Assembly (NCBI GenBank): GCA_041906465.1
Contig: JAYRJE010000011.1
Span: 1 to 64,000 of the forward strand
Direction: 5' to 3'
Source: Didemnitutus sp041906465
Lineage (GTDB): Bacteria > Verrucomicrobiota > Verrucomicrobiia > Opitutales > Opitutaceae
Length of the DNA stretch: 64,000 nt
In this document: in pieces, positions 46,112 to 55,271 of the stretch
Numbering within the stretch: position 1 is the stretch's first letter
Layout of the letters: each line of letters starts with the position of its first letter
Translations under genes and position numbers: made by a program
Notes under the pieces: generated by a model
Database searches by the model: none
What the model was told of the DNA's origin: nothing
What the model saw: only the letters and a program-made list of their open reading frames with translations

Positions 46112-48064
46112 ATGAGCTCAGGTGCGGTGCTCGGAGCGGCTGCCGTCGGCCTCTTGGCCGGGCTGGTGGTCGGGAATTGGCTGCCGCGCACCTGGCTCGC
46201 TCTGACGCTCGCGGGATGCGCGCTGGCGCTCGCGGCGGCGGTGAACGTTCTCGGCGGTTTCGGGATGGCTTGGACGTGGCGGAGCGAGTTTCTCGTGGCG
46301 GGCGACGTGCTCTGCCTGCGCTTCGATGCGGTGAGCGCGTTGTTTCTCGCGCTCGTGGCCGTCGTCGGCGGAGCGGGCGCCGCTTACGCGCATGGCTATT
46401 GGCCGCAGCGCGCGCATCCGGTGTCGGCGCGGCATGGACGCGTCTGGTGGAGCGTGCTGTTACTGAGTTTGGTGGCGGTGCTGGTGTCGTCGCACGGGCT
46501 GCAGTTTCTCCTCGGTTGGGAACTGTTCACGCTCGCGGCATTTTTCCTCGTGACACTCGATCGCCGGCTGGCGGACGTGCGCGCGGCGGGCTGGCTCTAC
46601 CTCGGCGCGTCGCACGCGGCGGTGCTGGTGCTGTTCGCGTTCTTCGCGATCCTCGCCGCGCGCACGGGGAGTTGGGAACTCGGACCGCTGCGCGAGCGCG
46701 CCGAGCTGGCGCCGCTTTTCTGGCTCGCGCTGTTCGGCTTTGGGCTGAAAGCGGGCCTGTTTCCGCTGCACATCTGGCTGCCGTCGGCGCATGCGAACGC
46801 GCCGAGTCACGTGTCGGCGGTGTTGTCGGGCGTGACGATCAAACTGGGCATCTACGGCCTCGTGCGTTTCACGGGCTGGTTGCCGGTGCCGCCGAGCGCG
46901 GGCTGGGTTGTCGCGGTGCTCGGCGTGAGCAGCGCGGTCCTCGGCGTGGCGTTTGCGCTCGGCCAGCACGATTTGAAGCGGCTGCTCGCTTATCACAGCG
47001 TCGAGAACATCGGCATTATTCTCATCGGACTCGGGTTCGCACTGGTGGCGGCGCAACAGGGCAACACGGCGTGGGGGCGGCTCGCGCTGGCGGGCGGGTT
47101 GCTGCACGTGTGGAATCACGGCTTGTTCAAGGCGCTGCTGTTTTTCGGCGCGGGCTCGGTGTTGCACGCGACGGGCACGCGGGAAATGAGCCGACTCGGC
47201 GGGCTCTGGCTCGCGATGCCGTGGACGGCCGGGCTGTTCGCGCTCGGCGCGGCGGCGATCTCGGGGCTGCCACCGCTGAATGGCTTCGTGAGCGAATGGC
47301 TGGTTTATCTCGGGTTGTTCGATGCGGTCGGCGGGCGTGATAACACCGCGCTCGCCTCGTTGCCGGCGGTGGTGCTGCTGGCGATCACGGGCGCGTTGGC
47401 GCTGGCGTGCTTCATCAAGGTGTGCGGCGTCGTTTTTCTCGGTGCGCCGCGATCAGTCGCGGCTGAGCGCGCGCACGAGAGCGGACCGTGGATGCGCGTG
47501 CCGATGCTCGTGCTCGCGGCGGCGTGTGTCGCGATCGGTGTGGCGCCGGTGGTGTTCTGGCCGGCGGTGGCGCGGGCGGTCGGCGAATGGAATCCCGCGT
47601 GGATCGCGCTCGCGCCGCCGCCGTCGCTCGCGGTCATCAGTGGCTGTCACGCCGGGCTCATTGTCGTGGCGCTCGTGGCGGTGTGGGCGTTGCGCCGGCG
47701 CGTGCGGGCCAACGGCGCGCGGCGGGCGGTGACGTGGGATTGCGGCTATGCGGCGCCCTCGGCGCGCATGCAATACACCGCGGGCTCCTTCGCGGGGATC
47801 ATCACGGAGTGGTTTGCGTGGATTCTGCGGCCGGTGCGACACGAGTTGCGTCCGGAGGTCGCGCTGCCCGAGGTGGCGCGAGTTTCCGAGCACACGCCGG
47901 AAACGGTGCTCGAGCACGTCGTCGAGCCCGCGGGCGGCGTGGTGATGCGCGTGTCCGCGGCGGTGCGACGGCTCCAGCACGGGCGCTTGCAGGCGTATCT
48001 GTTTTATTTGCTGGTGGGCGTCGCCGCGCTGGCGGCGCTCGTCGTGAGCGGAGGTGAACGATGA
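46112..48064 (+). CDS. HyfB-like antiporter-type subunit, first copy
   Basis: 650 residues, NuoL/MrpA-like proton-channel subunit of hydrogenase-4-type complexes. About 16 helices. The key charges are kept: Glu in LLGWELFTLAAFF, Lys in FGFGLKAGLFPLHIWLP, His in NAPSHVSAVLSG and Lys in WNHGLFKALLFF. The C-terminus has DCGYAAPSARMQYTAGSFAG, typical of HyfB. It is the first gene of the Ehr operon, 80 nt before the next gene. It is closely similar along its length to the product of 48848-50797. Confidence 0.9.
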   Translation: MSSGAVLGAAAVGLLAGLVVGNWLPRTWLALTLAGCALALAAAVNVLGGFGMAWTWRSEFLVAGDVLCLRFDAVSALFLALVAVVGGAGAAYAHGYWPQRAHPVSARHGRVWWSVLLLSLVAVLVSSHGLQFLLGWELFTLAAFFLVTLDRRLADVRAAGWLYLGASHAAVLVLFAFFAILAARTGSWELGPLRERAELAPLFWLALFGFGLKAGLFPLHIWLPSAHANAPSHVSAVLSGVTIKLGIYGLVRFTGWLPVPPSAGWVVAVLGVSSAVLGVAFALGQHDLKRLLAYHSVENIGIILIGLGFALVAAQQGNTAWGRLALAGGLLHVWNHGLFKALLFFGAGSVLHATGTREMSRLGGLWLAMPWTAGLFALGAAAISGLPPLNGFVSEWLVYLGLFDAVGGRDNTALASLPAVVLLAITGALALACFIKVCGVVFLGAPRSVAAERAHESGPWMRVPMLVLAAACVAIGVAPVVFWPAVARAVGEWNPAWIALAPPPSLAVISGCHAGLIVVALVAVWALRRRVRANGARRAVTWDCGYAAPSARMQYTAGSFAGIITEWFAWILRPVRHELRPEVALPEVARVSEHTPETVLEHVVEPAGGVVMRVSAAVRRLQHGRLQAYLFYLLVGVAALAALVVSGGER

Positions 48065-48143
48065 ATGCGCAGCGTGGCGGTGAACTCGGCGTAAGATCGT
48101 GCGTGCGCTCGGCGGCATTTGCCGACAAACATCTTTTCCGGCC

Positions 48144-48851
48144 ATGTATCTAAACCTCGTCCAGATTGCCGAATCATTCGGCGTGTCGGAAAAGGTGGTG
48201 GAGGACTGGGTCCGCGCCGAGAGCCTGCCGCACCTGGACGATCGCGGTCGGCTGCTCTTCGATCGGGAGCAGGTGGCGGCGTGGGCGGCGTCCCGCGGGC
48301 TGGCGGCGCAGGCGGGCTTCCTTGCCCCGATGCATCACGCGATGTTTGGGCGCGGCTGGAAATTGGAAACGCTGTTGCGCAACGGCGGTATCTGGCGCGA
48401 TGTCGCCGCGGCTGAATTGCCGGGCGTGATCGATCGCGTCGTGGCGTCGCTGCCCGGCGCGACGCCGCCGGTGCGACAGATGCTGGCGCAGCGCTTGCGC
48501 GCCAAGGGCGGCCTGACGATCGCGCCCATCGGCCGCGGTTACGCGGTGCCGCATCCGACGACGCGCATCGCGCTGGGCCGCGATTCGGGCACGGTGGCGC
48601 TCGTGCTTTTGCGCGAACCGTTGCCGATCAATGAACCGATCGCTGACGACGTGCCGATCACTCGCCTGGTGTTCTTCATCGCGCCGTCCGCGCGGGCGCA
48701 TCTTGATCTGTTGGCGCGGCTCAGTCGGTTGATCTCGCGCGGACTGCTGCGCGGATTGATCGAACGCGGGGCGGGCGACGAAGAAATCTTCACCGCGGCG
48801 GCTGAGGCCGACGCCGGGCTCGCTCCGGCGGGCAAAGAGGGGGCGCCATGA
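48144..48851 (+). CDS. Helix-turn-helix plus PTS EIIA-Ntr-like protein
   Basis: 235 residues. The N-terminus (NLVQIAESFGVSEKVVEDWV, then LLFDREQVAAWA) is a MerR/excisionase-like helix-turn-helix. Residues about 70-220 match PTS EIIA type 2: GYAVPHPTTRIALGRDSGTV, with the phospho-accepting His at position 137, then REPLPI and ARAHLDLLARLSRLI. No EIIB/EIIC genes are near, so it is probably regulatory, sensing phosphate from a PTS-Ntr chain. It lies between the two hyfB paralogs and overlaps the second by 4 nt. DNA binding and its target are inference. Confidence 0.82.
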   Translation: MYLNLVQIAESFGVSEKVVEDWVRAESLPHLDDRGRLLFDREQVAAWAASRGLAAQAGFLAPMHHAMFGRGWKLETLLRNGGIWRDVAAAELPGVIDRVVASLPGATPPVRQMLAQRLRAKGGLTIAPIGRGYAVPHPTTRIALGRDSGTVALVLLREPLPINEPIADDVPITRLVFFIAPSARAHLDLLARLSRLISRGLLRGLIERGAGDEEIFTAAAEADAGLAPAGKEGAP

Positions 48852-50797
48852 CGGCGGGAATGCTCCTGCCCGTCGCCCTGTTGGGCCTGGCGGCGGGCAT
48901 CGTCACCGGCCCGCGCTGGCCACGGGTGTGGCTCACGCTGATGCTGGCCGGCTCCGCGCTGGCTCTGCTCGCGGCGGTGGCAGTGCTGGCGGGCGCGCCG
49001 GAGTGGGAGTGGCGCAGCGCGTTTCCACTCGCGGGTGAGCCGATTCACCTGCGGCTCGATGGCGTGAGCGCGTTTTTCCTCGCGCTGCTCGCCACGATCT
49101 CCGGCGCGGGTTCGGCCTACGCGCACGGCTATTGGAGCGGCGACGAGGCGCGAAAGACCGCGGCGCGCGGACGCCTGTGGTGGAGCGGGCTCGTGCTGAG
49201 TCTCGCGCTGGTGCTCGTGCTGTCGAACGGCCTGCATTTTCTGATCGCGTGGGAGCTGTTCGCGGTCTGCGCGTTTTTTCTGATCCTGCTGGATAAGCAC
49301 CGGCGCGATGTGCGCGCGGCAGGATGGCTTTACCTCGCGTCGTCGCACGCGGCGACGCTGGCGCTGTTCGCGTTCTTCGCGCTGCTGGCGGCGAACACCG
49401 ACAGCTGGGAACTCGGGCCGATGCGGGAACGCGCCGAGGTGGCGTCGCTGCTCTGGCTCGCGGTGTTCGGCTTCGGATTGAAGGCGGGCTTGTTTCCTTT
49501 GCACATCTGGCTGCCGTCGGCCCATGCGAGCGCGCCCAGCCATGTTTCGGCGATGTTGTCGGGCGTGGCGCTGAAGGTCGGGCTCTACGGCATCGTGCGC
49601 TTCACGGGCTGGCTGCCGGTGCCGCCGACGATGGGCTGGGTGCTCGTGGGTGTGGGCGTGGCGAGCGCGTTGTTCGGCGTGGCGTTCTGTCTCGCGCAAA
49701 ACGACTACAAGCGCCTGCTCGCTTACTGCTCGGTCGAAAACGTCGGCATCATCACGGTCGGCCTCGGCTTCGCGCTCGTGGCGACCACGCAGGGCGACGC
49801 GCCGTGGGGACGCCTCGCGCTCGCGGGCGCGCTGTTGCACGTGTGGAATCACGGACTGTTCAAATCGCTGTTGTTCTTCGGTGCGGGCTCGGTGCTGCAT
49901 GCGACGGGCACGCGAGAGATGAGCCGGCTCGGCGGACTGTGGCGGGCGATGCCGTGGACCGCGGGGCTGTTCGCGCTCGGTGCGGCGGCGATCTCCGGGT
50001 TGCCACCACTGAATGGTTTTGTGAGCGAGTGGCTGGTTTATCTGGGTTTGTTCGAATCGGCCACGGCGCGCGGACCGGCGGCGTGGGCCGCCGTGCCGGC
50101 GATTGTCCTGTTGGCGGTGTCGGGTGCGCTGGCGCTGGCGTCGTTCATCAAGGCCGGAGCGACGATCTTCCTCGGCGCGTCGCGATCGGACGAAGCGAGG
50201 CACGCGCACGAAAGCGGTCCGTGGATGCGTGGCGCGATGCTCGTGCTCGCGGTCGGTTGCGTGATCGTGGCGCTCGCCCCGGGCGCGCTGTGGCCGGCGG
50301 TTGCGCGGACGGCGGGCGCGTGGAATCCCGTGTGGGGCGCACTCGAGGCGCCGGCGCCGCTGTTCACGCTCGGCGCGATCAATGCGGCGCTCGCGGCGCT
50401 GTTCGTCGTCGCAGCGGCGTGGTTGTGGCGCAAGGCGCTCGCCAACGGCTTGCGGCGCGGGCTCACGTGGGATTGCGGTTACGCGGCGCCCACGGCGCGC
50501 ATGCAGTATACCGGCGGCTCTTTCGGCGGCATCGCGACGGGATGGTTTTTCTGGATTTTGCGGGTCGAACGGAAAAACCACAAACCGCGCGGACCGTTGC
50601 CCGACGAGGCGCGCCGCATCGAGCGCGTGCCGGAAACCGTGCTCGAGCACGTGCTCGGGCCGGTGAGCGACGCGATTCTGCGCGTATCGACGGCGGTGCG
50701 GCGGCTGCAGCACGGTCATTTGCAATCCTACATTCTCTATCTGCTCGGCGGCGTCGTGGCGTTGGGCGTGCTGGTGATGATCGGAGGTGGGCCATGA
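48848..50797 (+). CDS. HyfB-like antiporter-type subunit, second copy
   Basis: 649 residues, colinear with the first HyfB. The same functional residues are present: WELFAVCAFF, FGFGLKAGLFPLHIWLPSAH, NHGLFKSLLFF, and DCGYAAPTARMQYTGGSFGG near the C-terminus. Both copies look intact, so this is a kept duplication, not a pseudogene pair. Overlaps with both neighbours (ATGA) indicate coupled translation. In E. coli Hyf the second NuoL/M/N-like slot is filled by HyfD; no hyfD is present here, so this copy may take that place. Confidence 0.9.
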   Translation: MTAGMLLPVALLGLAAGIVTGPRWPRVWLTLMLAGSALALLAAVAVLAGAPEWEWRSAFPLAGEPIHLRLDGVSAFFLALLATISGAGSAYAHGYWSGDEARKTAARGRLWWSGLVLSLALVLVLSNGLHFLIAWELFAVCAFFLILLDKHRRDVRAAGWLYLASSHAATLALFAFFALLAANTDSWELGPMRERAEVASLLWLAVFGFGLKAGLFPLHIWLPSAHASAPSHVSAMLSGVALKVGLYGIVRFTGWLPVPPTMGWVLVGVGVASALFGVAFCLAQNDYKRLLAYCSVENVGIITVGLGFALVATTQGDAPWGRLALAGALLHVWNHGLFKSLLFFGAGSVLHATGTREMSRLGGLWRAMPWTAGLFALGAAAISGLPPLNGFVSEWLVYLGLFESATARGPAAWAAVPAIVLLAVSGALALASFIKAGATIFLGASRSDEARHAHESGPWMRGAMLVLAVGCVIVALAPGALWPAVARTAGAWNPVWGALEAPAPLFTLGAINAALAALFVVAAAWLWRKALANGLRRGLTWDCGYAAPTARMQYTGGSFGGIATGWFFWILRVERKNHKPRGPLPDEARRIERVPETVLEHVLGPVSDAILRVSTAVRRLQHGHLQSYILYLLGGVVALGVLVMIGGGP

Positions 50798-51702
50798 TGC
50801 TCGTGTTGGATATTCTGCTGCGACTCGCGGGCTGGCTGGTGCTCGCGCCGCTGTTGCCGGGCATCATCAACAAGGTGAAAGCGTGGGTCGCCGGCCGACG
50901 CGGTCCGCCGGTGCTGCAACTCTACTACGATCTCGCGCGGCTGTGGCGGAAGGGCGTCGTGCTGAGCACGCTCGCGTCGCCGGGTTTCATCGCGGGACCG
51001 GCCATCGGTTGGGTGGCGATTCTTGGAGCGGCGATGTTGCTGCCGCTCGGACCCGCCGGCGGCGCGCTGAGTTTTCACGGCGATGTGCTGCTGCTGGTTT
51101 ATTTGCTCGCGGTCGCGCGCTTTTGCACGGCGTGGGCGGCGCTGGAAACCGGCTCGGCGTTCGAAGGCATGGGCGCGGCACGCGAAGTGAGTTACGCGGT
51201 GCTCGCCGAGGCCGCGGTCATGACGGCGGTGCTGTCGCTCAGCGTGCTGACGGGCAGCGTGACACTCACGACGATGCTCGCGCCGGCGGCGGGCGCGGGC
51301 GCGGTGCTGCTTGCGGCGGGGTTGTTCATCGTGTTGCTCGCCGAGAATTGTCGCGTGCCGTTCGACGATCCCAACACGCACCTCGAGCTCACGATGGTGC
51401 ACGAAGTCATGGTGCTCGATCACAGCGGTCCGCCGCTCGCGGTGGTGCTCCACGGCGCGGCGATGAAACTGCTGCTCTTTGCGCTCTTGCTGTGCGAGGC
51501 GGTGCTGCCGCTCGGTCAGCTCTCGCCGTGGGCGGCGGCCGGGACGCTCGGCGCCGGCGTGCTCGTCGTGACGGTGGGGGTCGGCATCGCGGAGTCGTTC
51601 ATGGCGCGGCTGGCGTTCAAGCGCGTGCCGTTGCTGCTGACGACGGCGTTTCTCCTCTGCCTGTTTGCGCTGCTGGCGGCGTGGAAGGGAGGCGCGGTAT
51701 GA
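50794..51702 (+). CDS. HyfC-like membrane subunit (NuoH type)
   Basis: 302 residues, about eight helices; connects the electron-transfer module to the membrane arm. Conserved pieces: GPPVLQLYYDLARLWRK near the N-terminus, ALETGSAFEGMGAAREVSYA, and the acidic loop AENCRVPFDDPNTHLELTMV with HEVMVLDHSG. These glutamates and aspartates match those of active HyfC/NuoH proteins. ATGATG start overlapping the previous stop. Confidence 0.92.
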   Translation: MMLVLDILLRLAGWLVLAPLLPGIINKVKAWVAGRRGPPVLQLYYDLARLWRKGVVLSTLASPGFIAGPAIGWVAILGAAMLLPLGPAGGALSFHGDVLLLVYLLAVARFCTAWAALETGSAFEGMGAAREVSYAVLAEAAVMTAVLSLSVLTGSVTLTTMLAPAAGAGAVLLAAGLFIVLLAENCRVPFDDPNTHLELTMVHEVMVLDHSGPPLAVVLHGAAMKLLLFALLLCEAVLPLGQLSPWAAAGTLGAGVLVVTVGVGIAESFMARLAFKRVPLLLTTAFLLCLFALLAAWKGGAV

Positions 51703-52340
51703 ACAACGGCACGATCAACCTGCTCGTGGGCGTCGCGATGGGTTTGAACCTGCTCGCGCTCGGCAGCGGACGGTTGCACGCGGTGATCCGGGCGATGGCC
51801 GTGCAGGGCATCGTGCTCGGCGTGATGCCGCTGTTCATGGAGCACTTCAGCTGGCTGGTGCTGCTCGTGTCGCTGGCGACGATTGCGGTAAAGGGTTTCG
51901 TGATTCCGGGACTGCTTACGCGGGCGCTCCGCACGGCCAACATCGATCGCGAACGCGAGCCGTTCATCGGCTTCGTGCCGTCGCTGTTGCTCGGTGCGGG
52001 CGGCACGATCGCGGCCGTCGCGCTCGCGCGGGCGCTGCCGCTTTTGCCGGAACACGCGGGAACGTTGCTCGTGCCGGGTTCGCTGGCGTCGGTGCTGACG
52101 GGCTTTGTGCTTCTCATCGGGCGCGCCAAGGCGATCTCGCAGGTGTGCGGCTACCTGATTCTCGAGAACGGCATCTACCTTTTCGGCCTGCTGCTGATTC
52201 ACTCCACGCCGATGCTGGTCGAGGCGGGCATCCTGCTCGACCTGACGGTCGGCGTGTTCGTCATCGGCATCATCGTGGACCGCATCCAGCGCGCGTTCGA
52301 TTCGCTCGATACGCGCAAACTCACTGTGCTGCGCGAATGA
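51699..52340 (+). CDS. HyfE-like membrane subunit
   Basis: 213 residues, about seven helices. HyfE proteins combine a NuoK-like part with extra helices. Visible motifs: INLLVGVAMGLNLLALGSGR, TIAVKGFVIPGLLTRALRTA, and QVCGYLILENGIYLFGLLLI with the membrane Glu that is conserved in NuoK. ATGA overlap at both ends. Confidence 0.88.
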   Translation: MNNGTINLLVGVAMGLNLLALGSGRLHAVIRAMAVQGIVLGVMPLFMEHFSWLVLLVSLATIAVKGFVIPGLLTRALRTANIDREREPFIGFVPSLLLGAGGTIAAVALARALPLLPEHAGTLLVPGSLASVLTGFVLLIGRAKAISQVCGYLILENGIYLFGLLLIHSTPMLVEAGILLDLTVGVFVIGIIVDRIQRAFDSLDTRKLTVLRE

Positions 52341-53779
52341 AAGCGACGCTGCTCATCCTCATTCCGTTTGCGGGCGCGCTCGCAGCCGCGGCGTGGCCGA
52401 GCGATCGCACGCGGCCGTGGCTGATGCCGCTCGTCGGCGCTGTGCACGCGGCGCTGTCGCTATGGCTGCTCGTGGCGCCGCCGGCGGTGACAGAGGGCGC
52501 TTGGCTGGCATTTGATCCGCTCGCGCGCGCGTTGCTGCCGATGGTGTCGGTGCTGTTCCTGGTTTGCGCGGCGTATGGCGTCGCGTATCTGCGGGTGCGG
52601 GCGGAGCGGCCGAACCGGACCTTTGTGGCGCTGATGCTCGCGATGCTCGGATTGATGAGCGCGGCGCACCAAGCGCGGCATCTGGGCGTGCTCTGGATTG
52701 CGACGGAGGCGCTCACGCTCGCGGCCGTGCCGCTGCTGCACTTCAATGCGACGCCGCGCGCCTTCGAGGCGACGTGGAAATACCTCCTCGTCGGCGGCAC
52801 CGGCATCGCGTTGTCGCTGCTGGGCTCGTTCTGCCTCGGCTACGCCTCGCTGCACACGGGCGGCGGCGGTGATCTGACGTTCGCGGGATTGATGGCGCAG
52901 GGTGCGGGGCTGTCGCGTCCCTGGGTGCTGGCCGCGTGGGTGCTGCTGCTCGCCGGTTACGGCACGAAGATGGGCCTTGCGCCGATGCACACGTGGAAGC
53001 CCGACGCCTACGGTGAGGCGTCCGGCATCGTGGGCGCGATGCTCGCGGGTGGCGTGACGACAGTGGCGTTCACCGCGATTCTGCGCGTGCGGGCCGTCGT
53101 GGCTGCAGCGGGCGCGGGCGCCGTGGCGGATCGCACGTTGCTCGCGATCGGATTATTTTCGCTGGTCATCGCGGCGCTGTTTCTGCTCGGGACGCGCGAC
53201 TTCAAGCGCATGCTGGCCTACTCGAGCGTGGAGCACATGGGCATCCTCGCGGTGGCGGCGGGGCTCGGGCGCGTGGGCGTGTGGGCGGCGTTGTTTCACG
53301 TCTGGAACAACAGCCTGACGAAGGGCGCGCTCTTCCTCAGCGCCGGCAACATCCGGCGCGCGGCCGGGGCGAGCACGATGGATGAGGTTCGCGGCATGTC
53401 CGCGCTGACGCCGCAATCAGCCGCGATCTTCGTGGCGGGTCTGTTCGCGGTGACGGCATGTCCGCCGTTCGGACCGTTCTTCAGCGAACTGCTGGTGGTG
53501 CGCACGGCGTTTGCCGAGGACCGCGTCGGCGTCGCGACGGTGTTTCTCGCCGGACTGCTCTTCGCGTTTTTCGGGCTGACGCGCGTGGTGTTCGGAATTG
53601 TCGATGGGCGACCGCGCGTCGCCGCTCGCACGGGCAGCCGACGCTTCCGCGAGACAGCGGGCTTGATCCTGCCGCCGTTGCTGCTGCTCGGTTGTTCGCT
53701 CTGGCTTGGTCTCGCCACGCCCGAGGTGTTGCGTGCGTCGTGGGACGCGGCGGTGGCTCAACTTTTTCCCGCGCCATGA
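52337..53779 (+). CDS. HyfF-like antiporter-type subunit
   Basis: 480 residues, NuoN/M-like, about 14 helices. Features: LGVLWIATEALTLAAVPLLH with the first membrane Glu, GYGTKMGLAPMHTWKPDAYG with the Lys, the charged loop RDFKRMLAYSSVEHMGI, and WNNSLTKGALFLSAGN. This is the third antiporter-type subunit of the operon. Overlaps hyfE and hyfG by 4 nt. Confidence 0.9.
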   Translation: MKATLLILIPFAGALAAAAWPSDRTRPWLMPLVGAVHAALSLWLLVAPPAVTEGAWLAFDPLARALLPMVSVLFLVCAAYGVAYLRVRAERPNRTFVALMLAMLGLMSAAHQARHLGVLWIATEALTLAAVPLLHFNATPRAFEATWKYLLVGGTGIALSLLGSFCLGYASLHTGGGGDLTFAGLMAQGAGLSRPWVLAAWVLLLAGYGTKMGLAPMHTWKPDAYGEASGIVGAMLAGGVTTVAFTAILRVRAVVAAAGAGAVADRTLLAIGLFSLVIAALFLLGTRDFKRMLAYSSVEHMGILAVAAGLGRVGVWAALFHVWNNSLTKGALFLSAGNIRRAAGASTMDEVRGMSALTPQSAAIFVAGLFAVTACPPFGPFFSELLVVRTAFAEDRVGVATVFLAGLLFAFFGLTRVVFGIVDGRPRVAARTGSRRFRETAGLILPPLLLLGCSLWLGLATPEVLRASWDAAVAQLFPAP

Positions 53780-55257
53780 GTTCACAGACTCCATTTGCAT
53801 TGGTCGCCAATGCCGCGTCGCTCCCGTGGGCTGAGGTGCCGGAGTGGCCGGTCGAAGAGTTCGTGCGGCTGACGGCGGGTGAACTGCAGCGTGGCGCGCG
53901 GCTCGTGGCGTGGTTTGGCGTGCCCGACGGAACCGGCACGTGGCTCGTGGCCGTCGTAGCGTTCGACGAGGACAACACGCTCGCGGTGGGGCGTAGCCGT
54001 TCCTTCGTCGGCGCCTATCCGGCGCTGACGGCGCTGCAGCCGCAAGCGCATCTGTTCGAACGCGAGGTGTGGGAACAGCACGGCCTCGTGCCGGAGGGAC
54101 ATCCGTGGCTCAAGCCCGTGCGGCAGACGGCAGGCAGTGCACCGGCCAACGGAGATTTTTTTCGTGTGGGCGGCAGTGAGATTCACGAGGTCGCGGTCGG
54201 TCCGGTGCATGCAGGCGTGATCGAGCCGGGACATTTCCGTTTTCAATGCGCGGGCGAGGAGGTCATTCACCTTGAGATCGCACTGGGCTACCAGCACCGC
54301 GGTGTCGAGGCGGCGTTGTCCGGCGGACCGCATCACTCGACGATGGTGCAGCTCGAGGCGGTGGCGGGCGACACGACGATCGGACATGCGACGGCCCACG
54401 CGACGCTGCACGAAACGCTCAGCGGAACCGAAGCGCCGTTGCGGGCGCAGTGGATGCGTGCGCTCGCGCTGGAACTCGAGCGGCTGGCCAATCACACGGG
54501 CGATCTGGGCGCGTTGGCGGGGGATGTGGCGTTCCTGCCGACGGCCTCGGCGTGCGGCAAGATTCGCGGTGATTTTCTGAACCTGACCGCGCTGCTCTGT
54601 GGCAATCGCTTTGGGCGCCGGCTCGTGCGGCCGGGCGGTTGCGCGTTCGATCTCGAGCCGGCGCGGTTGGAAACGCTGCGCACGCGCCTGAGTGCGGCGC
54701 TCGCGGAAGTCGAGCAGGCCGCCACGTGGTTGTGGGATGCCTCATCGGCGCGGGCGCGCTTCGAGAACGTTGGTGGCGTGTCGACGGCGCAGGCGACGGA
54801 AGTTGGGCTGGTTGGTCTCGCGGCGCGCGCATGCGGCATCGTGCGTGATGTGCGGCTCGATCATCCCGCGGGCTGGCATCGGTTCGCGCAGATTCCGGTG
54901 GCGGTGTGGCCGGGTGGCGACGTGCTGGCACGTGCGCGCGTGCGCTGGCTCGAGATCCAGCGGTCGGGTCAGTTTCTCCTCGAACAGCTCGCGATCCCGC
55001 CGGAGGGCGAACTGCGCAGCGCGCTTGCGGCGCCTGCGACGGAAACGCTGGCGGTCGCGCTTGTCGAAGGGTGGCGCGGCGAGGTGTGCCACGTGGCGCT
55101 GACGGACGCAGCCGGACGTTTCCGGCGCTACAAGATCGTCGATCCGTCGTTTCACAATTGGACCGGCCTCGCGCTCGCGCTGCGCGGACAGGCGATCTCG
55201 GATTTTCCGATCTGCAACAAGAGTTTCAACCTGTCGTATTGCGGCTTCGACCTCTGA
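53776..55257 (+). CDS. HyfG/HycE-like large subunit lacking Ni-Fe ligands (Ehr type)
   Basis: 493 residues: an N-terminal NuoC-like domain (about 1-125, with FEREVWEQHGLVPEGHPWLK) fused to a NuoD-like catalytic-subunit domain. In [NiFe]-hydrogenases the first Ni motif is CGICxxxH; here it is AGDTTIGH at residues 197-204, with Gly and His kept but both Cys lost. The second motif DPCxxC aligns with the C-terminal KSFNLSYCGFDL, where the DPC is NLS. So no Ni-Fe site can form. Such proteins define the energy-converting hydrogenase-related (Ehr) complexes, whose electron donor and acceptor are unknown. No hyp or hydrogenase protease genes are in the window. Confidence 0.9.
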   Translation: MSSQTPFALVANAASLPWAEVPEWPVEEFVRLTAGELQRGARLVAWFGVPDGTGTWLVAVVAFDEDNTLAVGRSRSFVGAYPALTALQPQAHLFEREVWEQHGLVPEGHPWLKPVRQTAGSAPANGDFFRVGGSEIHEVAVGPVHAGVIEPGHFRFQCAGEEVIHLEIALGYQHRGVEAALSGGPHHSTMVQLEAVAGDTTIGHATAHATLHETLSGTEAPLRAQWMRALALELERLANHTGDLGALAGDVAFLPTASACGKIRGDFLNLTALLCGNRFGRRLVRPGGCAFDLEPARLETLRTRLSAALAEVEQAATWLWDASSARARFENVGGVSTAQATEVGLVGLAARACGIVRDVRLDHPAGWHRFAQIPVAVWPGGDVLARARVRWLEIQRSGQFLLEQLAIPPEGELRSALAAPATETLAVALVEGWRGEVCHVALTDAAGRFRRYKIVDPSFHNWTGLALALRGQAISDFPICNKSFNLSYCGFDL

Positions 55258-55271
55258 GCCGCGTCAACGCC

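Noticed and set aside
48539..50725. A 728-residue minus-strand open frame opposite the second hyfB
   Set aside because: Arg/His-rich antisense translation with no domain; the plus-strand HyfB is unmistakable.
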